From MGR-bin208 sp043780275 (GTDB lineage: Bacteria > Bacteroidota > Bacteroidia > Chitinophagales > Chitinophagaceae): a stretch of 32,102 nt of DNA. The notes below the pieces were generated by a model, which was given only the letters and a program-made list of their open reading frames with translations, did not search any database and was not told the origin of the DNA. A program made the translations under genes and the position numbers. The DNA lies in assembly GCA_043780275.1 (NCBI GenBank), contig JAYWCV010000261.1, forward strand, positions 1-32,102, read 5' to 3'. Positions 1 to 8,339 of the stretch are shown here, piece after piece (position 1 is the stretch's first letter; each line of letters begins with the position of its first letter).

Positions 1-2502
1 CCTTCTCAGGACGGTATTGTTATTAATTTGTCGGGAACATCTACAAATGCTTGTTATACTAATATCAATTATAATCTTGGGAGAACCGTAACACATGAAT
101 TAGGTCATTATTTTGGCCTTTACCATATTTGGGGAGATAATCCAATTGGTTGTACAACCGACGATTTCAGACAGTTACCCGGTACTTGCCCATTGCCTGC
201 ATCTTTTTTAATTGGAGATACACCAAATCAAAACACGTCAACCTTAAGTTGTCCAACAGGACTTCGTACAGATATATGTTCACCCATTTCACCGGGATTT
301 CAATATCAAAACTACATGGACTATACAAATGATGCCTGTATGACCATGTTTACGAAAGCACAAGTGAATCGTATGGAATGGGTTCTTCAAAATTGCCGGA
401 CTACCTTACTAAGTTCTCAGGGATGCATTGCCCCTTCCTCAGCAGTTTTATTAGATGCTTCTATTATCAGTATCATCAATCCGGGAGGAAGCGATATTAT
501 AGGATGTACAATTATTAATCAACCTATCATTTCATGTCCGGGATTTTTTACGCCAAAAATCCTTATTAAAAATAATGGGTTAACCACATTGACTTCTATT
601 AAAGTAGGATTACAAATAAATTCAAGTTTACCAATTATTCAGACAATTGCTGTTAACATTCCAAGTGAAGGTTTTACATCGGTGATTATGACACAACAGT
701 TTTTGAATATTGGAAATAACAGCTTAAGATTCTTTACAATGGAACCCAATGGCGGAACGGATGAAAGACCATTAAATGATCAGCAGATTATGAATGTAAA
801 TCTTGCAACACCAATCAATATCCCGTTGAGTGAAGGATTTGAACATGAAATATTTCCTCCTGCAAACTGGAGCATCTTTAACCCTAATTCTAATAACACC
901 TGGGTTCGTTTTCCCTTGCCAGGCAATGGGTCATTAGGCGCTGCTTTCTTTAACAATTTTGATAATAATACAGTTAATCAAGTTGATGAATTAAGAACGA
1001 TCGGCATGAATTTTTCCGGTACGGAAGACATCAAAATTTCATTCGACCTGGCACACAAAAACTGGGGGGTCATCGGAGATCAGGACAGCTTATCTGTACT
1101 CATTTCCAATAATTGCGGAAATACATTTACCACGGTTTATAAAAAGTGGGGAACTACACTTTCTACTGCCGGTACAGCCACTGGAGCATATTTAAATCCT
1201 GTTGCATCTGATTGGCGCAATGAATCGATCATTGTTCCCAATTCAATGGTAACCGGCGGACAAGTAATTGTTGCTTTCAGGAATACAAACCGTTTTGGAA
1301 ATAATATTTTTATTGACAATATTTCTATTGCCCCAATTTATGACAGAGATATTCAGTTGCTTGCAATTAATGACCCGAAAGATATTTTATGCAGTTCCGG
1401 AACTACAACATCTGTTACTGTAAAAAATACAGGAAAGCTTATTATAACCGGTTTCATTGTAAATCTAAAAGTAGATAATAACCCTGCTACATCGAGTAAT
1501 ATTACTGCTGTCAATATTGCTCAAAATGGAACGCTTAAAGTAACCCTTCCTAGTTTAAGTGGACTAAGTCAGGGTACACATAGTATCAAAGCATATATTA
1601 CTTCATTGATTACTATAAGTGGAACAGGTGATCAGAATTTGATGAATGATAGTCTTACAAAAGCTTTCAGTATTACCGGAAATATAACAGCACCATTGCT
1701 GGAAGGTTTTGAATCGGTGACCTTTCCTCCTGTCACATGGGCTGTAAGTAATCCGGATAATGATATAACATGGAAAAAATCTTTGAATGGTTTTAACAGT
1801 AGCAGCAGCGCATTTGTGAACACCTATAATTATGCAAATATTGGACAACAGGATCAACTGTTTACACCTAATATCAGCTTCCCTTTGGTAGACTCCGTTT
1901 TGTTAAGTTTTGATTTATCTGCTGTTACGTACAGTGATCCGAGAACAACCAATATTCCTCTAGATACGCTGGAAATATTGGTAACAAAGGATTGTGGCAA
2001 TACGTATACAACTGTTTATAAAAAATGGGGTGTGGCGCTTCAAACAATCAACGATCCGGTAAACGAACAGATCAATGAATTTTTCCCCACTAATTTATCT
2101 CAATGGAGAGCCGAGAAGATTGATCTCACTTCCTTTGCATCCAACTCTCCTATTCAGGTTATTTTTAAAGTGACCAATAATTTTGAGAATAATATTTTTA
2201 TTGATAATGTAAATATCAAAACAAGAATTTTACCCGATCGATTGAAAAAGAATGGCTATTTAATACTTCCTTCACCTTTTCAAAATAATTTTTCGGTTTG
2301 GTTCAGAACCAATCCTTTTAATTTACGTTTTATCAATGTGTACAATGTATCCGGACAAAAAGTATGGAGCAAACAATTTAATAATGACTCTGGCAACTTT
2401 ATTAATATAGACCTCACCGGAAAGCCAAAAGGAGTTTACCTGGTGAATTTTGGATACAATAATTCAACATCAACCATTGTAGAAAAGATCATAAAAAATT
2501 AA
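1..2502 (+). CDS. Secreted M43-family metalloprotease with T9SS sorting domain (5'-truncated by window edge)
   Basis: The frame is open from base 1, so the true start lies outside the window; the TTG at 28 is internal. Near the left edge the zinc motif HELGHYFGLYH is followed by WGD, the HExxHxxGxxH pattern of the M43 (cytophagalysin/pappalysin) family. A downstream NYMDY segment fits the Met-turn. After the catalytic domain come two copies of a jelly-roll/choice-of-anchor-like module (about nt 830-1335 and 1700-2220). Both begin GFE..FPP..W, contain a CGNT(F/Y)TTVYKKWG block, and end N(N)IFIDN. CARDB-like beta-sandwich segments precede each copy. The last ~80 residues (about nt 2250-2502) look like a type A T9SS C-terminal sorting domain (PSPFQNNF, NVSGQKVW, GKPKGVYLV), so export by T9SS and attachment at the cell surface are expected. 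The physiological substrate is not visible from the sequence. Confidence 0.9.
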   Translation, partial: PSQDGIVINLSGTSTNACYTNINYNLGRTVTHELGHYFGLYHIWGDNPIGCTTDDFRQLPGTCPLPASFLIGDTPNQNTSTLSCPTGLRTDICSPISPGFQYQNYMDYTNDACMTMFTKAQVNRMEWVLQNCRTTLLSSQGCIAPSSAVLLDASIISIINPGGSDIIGCTIINQPIISCPGFFTPKILIKNNGLTTLTSIKVGLQINSSLPIIQTIAVNIPSEGFTSVIMTQQFLNIGNNSLRFFTMEPNGGTDERPLNDQQIMNVNLATPINIPLSEGFEHEIFPPANWSIFNPNSNNTWVRFPLPGNGSLGAAFFNNFDNNTVNQVDELRTIGMNFSGTEDIKISFDLAHKNWGVIGDQDSLSVLISNNCGNTFTTVYKKWGTTLSTAGTATGAYLNPVASDWRNESIIVPNSMVTGGQVIVAFRNTNRFGNNIFIDNISIAPIYDRDIQLLAINDPKDILCSSGTTTSVTVKNTGKLIITGFIVNLKVDNNPATSSNITAVNIAQNGTLKVTLPSLSGLSQGTHSIKAYITSLITISGTGDQNLMNDSLTKAFSITGNITAPLLEGFESVTFPPVTWAVSNPDNDITWKKSLNGFNSSSSAFVNTYNYANIGQQDQLFTPNISFPLVDSVLLSFDLSAVTYSDPRTTNIPLDTLEILVTKDCGNTYTTVYKKWGVALQTINDPVNEQINEFFPTNLSQWRAEKIDLTSFASNSPIQVIFKVTNNFENNIFIDNVNIKTRILPDRLKKNGYLILPSPFQNNFSVWFRTNPFNLRFINVYNVSGQKVWSKQFNNDSGNFINIDLTGKPKGVYLVNFGYNNSTSTIVEKIIKN

Positions 2503-2526
2503 AAGACATTTTTTTAAAACCCTATC

Positions 2527-2561
2527 AAAGGATGCCCTGAAATATTCAGGGCATCCTTTTT
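2527..2561 (+). terminator. Rho-independent terminator of the M43 protease gene
   Basis: A perfect 14-bp stem (AAAGGATGCCCTGA and its complement) with a 5-nt AATAT loop runs into a T-tract, 24 bp after the protease stop codon. Confidence 0.88.
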
Positions 2562-2570
2562 AATATGTGT

Positions 2571-2578
2571 TATTTTTG
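2571..2578 (+). promoter_or_regulatory. Predicted -7 box of mqnE promoter
   Basis: TATTTTTG matches the Bacteroidota -7 consensus TAnnTTTG exactly. It sits just after the upstream terminator and about 22 bp before the ATG at 2601. It lies inside the longest possible reading frame (ATG at 2565), which argues that the true start is downstream. Confidence 0.5.
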
Positions 2579-2600
2579 CACCACTATTAAAGGAATGGAC

Positions 2601-3731
2601 ATGCAGCAAACATTTACAAGCTTCTTAAGCAAACAAAATTTACCGGAAGAATTATCGACAATTGCAGAAAAGGTATTCAATAATGAACGGATCAGTAAAG
2701 AAGAAGGATTGATCTTATTTGAAAAAGGGAGCCTCCCCTTTTTAGGTTCTTTGGCAAATTTTGTTCGGGAACGATTACATGGAGATAAAACTTATTTCAA
2801 CCGCAATTTCCATATCGAACCGACAAACGTTTGTGTATTTTCCTGCAACTTCTGTTCTTACTCACAACTTTATGCTCATCGAGATGAAGGTTGGGAACTG
2901 AGCATTGATGATATGATGAAAATGCTAAAAGATTATGACGGAAAACCCATTACAGAAGTACATATTGTAGGCGGCGTTCATCCAAAAATGAATCTTGAAT
3001 TTTTTGCTGAATTATTACGAAAAATAAAAGCACACAGGCCCGAACTGCATATCAAAGGATTTACGGCAGTAGAGTTGGACTATATGTTCCGTAAGGCGAA
3101 AATGAGTGTGGAAGAAGGTTTGAGATTCCTGAACGAGGCCGGTCTTGATTCATTACCTGGTGGTGGTGCAGAAATTTTCGACCCGGAAGTGAGAGAAAAA
3201 ATTTCGGCAGATAAAGTAAATGCAGAAGGTTGGTTACACATTCATGAAACAGCACATAATATTGGCATGCATAGCAATGCAACCATGCTGTATGGCCATA
3301 TAGAAAAATATCATCATCGCATCGATCATATGGACAGGCTTCGGTCTTTGCAGGATAAAACGGGAGGGTTCAATTGTTTTATTCCTTTAAAATTCCGTAA
3401 TTCCAATAATGACATGAGTTATATTGCGGAAAGTGTTTTACTGGAAGACATGAAAATGTATGCAGTAGCCAGAATTTTTATGGATAATTTCCCGCACCTG
3501 AAAGCATACTGGCCCATGCTGGGAAGAAACAATGCACAAATGAGTCTATCCTTTGGTGTAAACGATATGGATGGAACCATTGATGACAGTACAAAAATTT
3601 ATTCCATGGCCGGTAGCGAAGAACAAAACCCAACCATGACTACCGAAGAAATTGTTGTATTAATCAAACAAGCAAACCGCATACCAGTTGAAAGGGATAC
3701 ACTGTACAGTGAATTGGAAGTATTTGTCTGA
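2601..3731 (+). CDS. mqnE: Aminofutalosine synthase MqnE (radical SAM)
   Basis: Catalyses the second step of the futalosine route to menaquinone: radical-SAM addition to 3-[(1-carboxyvinyl)oxy]benzoate to give aminofutalosine. The 4Fe-4S/SAM motif CVFSCNFC (CxxxCxxC; Cys78, 82 and 85 counted from this start) lies in the block HIEPTNVCVFSCNFCSYS. This resembles MqnE rather than MqnC, the related cyclase, whose equivalent block differs. A GGVHP segment and a conserved C-terminal region follow. About 376 aa is normal for the family. The ATG at 2601 has AGGA six bases upstream; the in-frame ATG at 2595 is also possible, while 2565 would place the start upstream of the predicted -7 box. The gene is monocistronic, with only 4 bp to the convergent tolC-like gene. 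mqnA lies about 23 kb away; mqnB, mqnC and mqnD are not in the window. Confidence 0.92.
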   Translation: MQQTFTSFLSKQNLPEELSTIAEKVFNNERISKEEGLILFEKGSLPFLGSLANFVRERLHGDKTYFNRNFHIEPTNVCVFSCNFCSYSQLYAHRDEGWELSIDDMMKMLKDYDGKPITEVHIVGGVHPKMNLEFFAELLRKIKAHRPELHIKGFTAVELDYMFRKAKMSVEEGLRFLNEAGLDSLPGGGAEIFDPEVREKISADKVNAEGWLHIHETAHNIGMHSNATMLYGHIEKYHHRIDHMDRLRSLQDKTGGFNCFIPLKFRNSNNDMSYIAESVLLEDMKMYAVARIFMDNFPHLKAYWPMLGRNNAQMSLSFGVNDMDGTIDDSTKIYSMAGSEEQNPTMTTEEIVVLIKQANRIPVERDTLYSELEVFV

Positions 3732-3735
3732 TATC

Positions 3736-5166
3736 TTATTTAAATTGGCCGGTAACCCATATTAAACCGGCACGGGACTGAAGATATTTTGTTTGAATTT
3801 CAATTAATTTAAACCAGGATTCCAGCATTTTATTTTCACGGATATTCATTAGGAATAAAGAACTTTCGCCAATGGAGAAACGGGTTTCTTCTGCTTTAAA
3901 TAAACGGGTATAATTTTCTAAATTCGAATTGGCCAATTCCATTTGCTTTTGCAAAGTCATTATTTGTTGATAAACGGTTTTAAGTTTATTGATCAACTCC
4001 AACCTTTCCTGTATCAGTCCAAATTCTGTTTCCTGAATTTTAAATTGTATGGCTTTATAATTTCCTCTTCCTTCAGAAAAACGTAAAGGTATATTGATAT
4101 CCAATCCAAACTTATAGTTATTCTCAAATAGCTGAGAACTGGCTCCTTTCCACACAAAATATTCGTCGTTAAGAAGATTGGCTTTCAAATCCAGTGTAGG
4201 CAACATGCTTTGAAAGTTGAGTTTTCTATCTATTTCAAGAATTTGCAATTTATTTTGATATTGTTTCAGCTTAGGATGACTGCTTGAAGCAAGGACAATC
4301 AATTCTGATAAAGGCTGAATTTCATTATTTTTTAATACAATTTGCTTTAATCGTTCAACAGGAATAACCAAGTCATTCATTTCAAAAGGAGTTGAATTAT
4401 CAAACCATAAATAGTTTGAAAGTTTAAATCCTGCTGCTTTAAACCGGTAATATGTTTCCTGTTGTTGTATGATGAAATTTTGTAACTGGGCCCTTGATTC
4501 AACCGTATCAATGGCCGGATTGTCTCCTTGTTTCCATGAAAGTGTTATGAATCGTAATCGTTGTTCATTAATTGCAACGACACTATCCAATACTTTCAGT
4601 GAGTTATATTCCATTACCCAATTCCAATACGAAGCTATTGCATTATAAAAAAGATCATTAATCAATATATCCTTATCAATTTTTGAAAGGCTTACAAATA
4701 ATTTAGCCTGCGCTAATACCGCCCGCCTTTCATCGATAAGTAAATTTTTTGCCAGTGGTAGTTTTATACCTAAATAAGAGGATACCCCACTGGTAAGTTC
4801 AGGATTCGAATAAATACCTGAATTATCTTCTATCCCTCCTTTGATTTCAATACCATACCAGGTTGGTATGCGCAATTCGGGATTGATGTGCGTGAAATAA
4901 TTTTTTCCATCAAAAGTTTTACGATCCAAGGTGTAATTAAATACAGGATCGAATGCCCCCCGGGATGAAAGCAGCTTACTCTTTGCTATTTCAATTCCCA
5001 ATTCAGATTGTTTGATAACCGGATGAAACTTACTTAGGATACTGATAAATTCAAATTCAGATAAAGAATACAATTCTTTTTGCTGAGCCTGTAAAAAATT
5101 AAGATTGAGAATGCAACAAAAAACAGTAATTGAAATACTATATACCAATATTTTAAGCTTCATCAT
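3736..5166 (-). CDS. TolC-family outer membrane efflux protein
   Basis: Third gene of a type I secretion operon. The N-terminus has a Sec signal peptide (hydrophobic run after MMKLK, likely cleaved near LQAQ-Q). The remainder is rich in amphipathic helices typical of the outer membrane efflux protein family, with the repeated helix-pair layout of a trimeric alpha-barrel channel. At 476 aa it has normal family length. It starts 11 bp after the HlyD-type gene, so the two are surely co-transcribed. It presumably forms the outer membrane exit duct for whatever the ABC/HlyD pair exports. The 3' end faces mqnE with a 4-bp gap and no clear terminator between. Confidence 0.87.
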   Translation of the reverse strand: MMKLKILVYSISITVFCCILNLNFLQAQQKELYSLSEFEFISILSKFHPVIKQSELGIEIAKSKLLSSRGAFDPVFNYTLDRKTFDGKNYFTHINPELRIPTWYGIEIKGGIEDNSGIYSNPELTSGVSSYLGIKLPLAKNLLIDERRAVLAQAKLFVSLSKIDKDILINDLFYNAIASYWNWVMEYNSLKVLDSVVAINEQRLRFITLSWKQGDNPAIDTVESRAQLQNFIIQQQETYYRFKAAGFKLSNYLWFDNSTPFEMNDLVIPVERLKQIVLKNNEIQPLSELIVLASSSHPKLKQYQNKLQILEIDRKLNFQSMLPTLDLKANLLNDEYFVWKGASSQLFENNYKFGLDINIPLRFSEGRGNYKAIQFKIQETEFGLIQERLELINKLKTVYQQIMTLQKQMELANSNLENYTRLFKAEETRFSIGESSLFLMNIRENKMLESWFKLIEIQTKYLQSRAGLIWVTGQFK

Positions 5167-5177
5167 TAAATTTTATC

Positions 5178-6527
5178 TCATTTAGAAGTCCCGGTATCTT
5201 CATTTTGAGAAGACTTGTAATACTCTGGCGGGAAACCATTAATGTTTCGCCACAATTCATACCAAATTGGAACATTTTTCAATAGTGCAATGCCCAAAGC
5301 ACCGGTACCTATACGTAACTGCTTCGGCCATGGTTTATCCTGGTTATCTTCTTTTACCAATATCCTGAATTTACCATTGGTACTCACAGAATTTTCAACC
5401 GCTGTAATTATTCCTCCAAAAGTACCGTAGGAAGCTTCTGGCCAACCACTAAAAACGATAGTAGGAAACCCATCAAACATGAACCGTACTTTTTGTCCCT
5501 CACTCACCAAAGGTAAATCAACGGGATGAACATACATTTCAACAGCATATTGAATAGAATCTGGAACAATTTCTACTATCATTTCTCCATCTTGTAAAAG
5601 CTCTCCAATACCTGCTTTTTTAGCTTTTGTAATTTGTCCTCTCTGTGGTGCTGTTATAAAATACATTCCACTTCGAATGCTAAAATTACTATACACATTT
5701 TTAAGCTTAGCTACTTCACTTTCAGTAGATGCTTGTTGTGACAATGCCTGAAAAACTTCGCTTTCGGCTTTTGCAATTTTTTCATAATAAGACTGTCTTT
5801 CCCCGTTTAACTCTAATTGCAAGCGAATAAGCTCCTGTCTTGCATTTCCATATTTTATCTCGGCAGTGGTTTTTTTAGCTAAAACATCTTGCACAGCCTG
5901 GTTACGGGTTTCTAATTGTACTAAAGAAACAAGGCCTGAATCATACATAACCCGTTGTCTTTGAAATTGTGCATGTCGGATTTGCAGGTCGTTTTTTGCA
6001 GCTTCCAGGTCCAAACTATCACTTTTTATCCTCATTCGTTGCTGCTGTATTTTGTTGTTCAGCTCAGCAATTTTGAAAGATTGTCCCTCTCTTAATGCTG
6101 CAATCTGCTCTTTGAGGGAAACAATTTTATTTCCATAACCGGAAACAGCATTTGTCTTAGCATTGAGCTGATCCTGAGTTCTATCCAATAAATCAGGATC
6201 GAAGTAATCATCTTTTATTTCTGAAATCTGTAAAATGGTATCACCGGCCAGAACATAATCACCTTCCTTATTAAACCATTTGACAACTTTCCCTGGAATA
6301 ATGGAATTTAATTGTTGTGGTCTTTGCTCTTGCAGTAAAGTGGTCACGTTCCCTCTTGTTCTTATATTTTGTGTCCAAGGCAAGAAAAGTCCTGAAACCA
6401 TAACAATTAAAATACCATAAACCCAATATTTTATTTTACTCGATTTATCAATATCATAAATCTGATTATACGAGTCTAAACCCAATTCTTTATTTACAAG
6501 TTCAAATTTATCGTTTAAAAAAGCCAT
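5178..6527 (-). CDS. HlyD-family periplasmic adaptor (membrane fusion protein)
   Basis: A cytoplasmic N-terminus is followed by one transmembrane helix (about residues 32-50, in KYWVYGILIVMVSGLFLPW). Then come a first lipoyl half (IIPGKVVKWFNKEGDYVLAGDTIL), a long coiled-coil hairpin (about 110-280, rich in Q/E/L/K), a second lipoyl half (TAPQRGQITKAKKAGIGELLQDGE), and a beta-barrel C-terminal region. This is the order of T1SS adaptors such as HlyD. It would bridge the inner membrane ABC transporter and the TolC-like channel. It starts 4 bp downstream of the ABC gene and 11 bp upstream of the outer membrane gene. No substrate gene is adjacent. Confidence 0.88.
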   Translation of the reverse strand: MAFLNDKFELVNKELGLDSYNQIYDIDKSSKIKYWVYGILIVMVSGLFLPWTQNIRTRGNVTTLLQEQRPQQLNSIIPGKVVKWFNKEGDYVLAGDTILQISEIKDDYFDPDLLDRTQDQLNAKTNAVSGYGNKIVSLKEQIAALREGQSFKIAELNNKIQQQRMRIKSDSLDLEAAKNDLQIRHAQFQRQRVMYDSGLVSLVQLETRNQAVQDVLAKKTTAEIKYGNARQELIRLQLELNGERQSYYEKIAKAESEVFQALSQQASTESEVAKLKNVYSNFSIRSGMYFITAPQRGQITKAKKAGIGELLQDGEMIVEIVPDSIQYAVEMYVHPVDLPLVSEGQKVRFMFDGFPTIVFSGWPEASYGTFGGIITAVENSVSTNGKFRILVKEDNQDKPWPKQLRIGTGALGIALLKNVPIWYELWRNINGFPPEYYKSSQNEDTGTSK

Positions 6528-6531
6528 TGCA

Positions 6532-8244
6532 TTAATTTATAAAACCATTTAGTTCACTTTTTAATTCATTCAAAGGTCCGAAATGAATCGAATTACCTTC
6601 ATCCAAAACCAAGACCTTATCACATCTATGGAGCATTTCTGATTCTTTTGAAACCAAAAAAATGGTTGTTTCTATGCATTTCTCGAAAATATACCGCATA
6701 ATTTTATCTTTTACTGATTTTTCAAAATGAATCCAAGGATCCTCGTACAATAGTAATAACCGGGGCTTTCCTATCAATGCCCGGAGTATTAAAATACGGT
6801 CTCTAAAATTCTGGGATAATCTTTTTCCAACAGGATCTAATTTAGTTTGTAAGCCAACTGGCAAAGTAATCAGCAGATCTTCAAATCCCAATTCATAAAT
6901 AAGATTTGTAATTATTGAAGCGTTTACTGCTGGATGCCCCATGGTAATATTCTCTTCAAGTGTTCCCAAAAAAATCTCTTGGTTACTGAATAATATTCCT
7001 ACATGCGAATGAAAAGATTCCAATGAATAATTATTGATGGGCATATCATCAATCATTACCGATCCTTTAAATTCACTGTAAGCCCCACTTAGCACCCGCA
7101 ATAAAGTGGTTTTACCACTCATTTTTAAACCAACAATTCCAATCTTTTCACCAGGTTCTGCTATAAGATTGACATTTTTCAAAACATCTTCTTCATCATT
7201 ATAGGAAAAGGAAAGATTATTGACATTCACTTTTAATCCCTGATTTTTATCCTCTACCAGGATGCTGCCTTCTTTTTCTAAAGGCTGTTCAATCAGTGTA
7301 CTCAATTTCTCAACAGAAGTTAACACATCATAAACTTTATCCAGTGTCATTATTAATTTTTCAACAGAATTTAACACCAAGATGATTACAATTTCAACGG
7401 CAATAAACTGTCCAATGTTTAACTTCTGATCGACTAACAAAACACTTCCTACAATCAGCATAATTGCGGTAATAAGTACTTTGAAAACAATGATTGCCCA
7501 ATATTGTAATTTAAGGATCCGGAAGTGTTTTGTTTTCCAATGCAAGTATCCACTTATATATTGATCGGCTTTTTTAAGATGGAAAAGACTGTGTTTTGAA
7601 AATTTGAAAGATTTCACGCAACGAGCCAATTCCTCTAACCATCCAGCAACAGCATATTTATACGAACTGGTTTTAATTGAGGTAGCCAATCCACTGTTTC
7701 CAGTAATAAAAAGAATTATTGTGACAAGGATTATCAGAAAAACACCAAATACAATAAATATCGGATGATAAAAAGATAATAAGATTAAACCAATAAGTAT
7801 TTGCAAAGCTGCAGTTGGGATGTCGAGTAACATTTTTGAAATCCCTTTTTGTAAAGTCATTGTATCAAAGAAGCGGTTCAATAGTTCTGGTAAATAAAAA
7901 TTATCAACAGACTTCAAGTCCAGTTTTGGTAATCGGTAAGCATAAGAAAAAGCATACCTGACAAATATTTTTTGTTGAATTTTTTCAATAATCCTCATCT
8001 GGTTTACTTGAACTAACCCGTTAAAAAATACTGTCAAAACTACAAAAGCAATCATTAAATAAAGTGAAGTTGAGAATGCACCACCTAAAACAAAGTTGAT
8101 AATACCCTGAATACCGATAGGCAGCATTAATTGAAGACCACCATTCAATATGGCATAAAAATAAATTGCAGAAATCTCCTTTTTTTCAAGTTTAATTATA
8201 TCGATTATCTTCTTTATAGGATTTGAAAGATTTAGTATAGCCAT
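6532..8244 (-). CDS. ABC half-transporter of a type I secretion system with degenerate ATPase motifs
   Basis: About 570 aa: a six-helix transmembrane domain (about 20-290) followed by a nucleotide-binding domain (about 320-565). There is no N-terminal C39 peptidase. The Walker A motif is intact (GLKMSGKT, Lys378). Other motifs are altered: the signature reads LSQNF (476-480) instead of LSGGQ; Walker B reads LLLLYE (Tyr500 where Asp is expected, Glu501 kept); the D-loop SALD is replaced by WIHF; the H-loop His is apparently Ser532 (FLVSKES); and the Q-loop region (GILFSNQEIF) lacks Gln at the usual spacing. With HlyD and TolC-like genes directly downstream it belongs to a T1SS operon. As a homodimer it would have weak or absent canonical ATPase activity, or it may pair with another half-transporter. 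The alignment was done by eye. Confidence 0.85.
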   Translation of the reverse strand: MAILNLSNPIKKIIDIIKLEKKEISAIYFYAILNGGLQLMLPIGIQGIINFVLGGAFSTSLYLMIAFVVLTVFFNGLVQVNQMRIIEKIQQKIFVRYAFSYAYRLPKLDLKSVDNFYLPELLNRFFDTMTLQKGISKMLLDIPTAALQILIGLILLSFYHPIFIVFGVFLIILVTIILFITGNSGLATSIKTSSYKYAVAGWLEELARCVKSFKFSKHSLFHLKKADQYISGYLHWKTKHFRILKLQYWAIIVFKVLITAIMLIVGSVLLVDQKLNIGQFIAVEIVIILVLNSVEKLIMTLDKVYDVLTSVEKLSTLIEQPLEKEGSILVEDKNQGLKVNVNNLSFSYNDEEDVLKNVNLIAEPGEKIGIVGLKMSGKTTLLRVLSGAYSEFKGSVMIDDMPINNYSLESFHSHVGILFSNQEIFLGTLEENITMGHPAVNASIITNLIYELGFEDLLITLPVGLQTKLDPVGKRLSQNFRDRILILRALIGKPRLLLLYEDPWIHFEKSVKDKIMRYIFEKCIETTIFLVSKESEMLHRCDKVLVLDEGNSIHFGPLNELKSELNGFIN

Positions 8245-8281
8245 ATTAGTGGATCATTTTCACCAGAAATTTAGTAAGCAG

Positions 8282-8289
8282 CAAAAGTA
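8282..8289 (-). promoter_or_regulatory. Predicted -7 box of the type I secretion operon
   Basis: On the minus strand TACTTTTG matches TAnnTTTG, 37 bp before the ABC gene's ATG. No well-spaced -33 TTTG is evident, so this rests on the -7 element alone. Confidence 0.4.
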
Positions 8290-8339
8290 AGACAGAAAAA
8301 TTCAAATTAATTTTCAACAACTAAAAATAAATTTGAATG

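Noticed and set aside
2565..2600. Longest mqnE frame starting at ATG 2565
   Set aside because: It begins next to the upstream terminator and contains an exact -7 promoter box; the extra residues (MCYFCTTIKG) are not family-like.
3748..3771. GCCGGT/ACCGGC hairpin between mqnE and the TolC-like gene
   Set aside because: Only 6 bp, inside the coding end of the TolC-like gene and without a T-tract.
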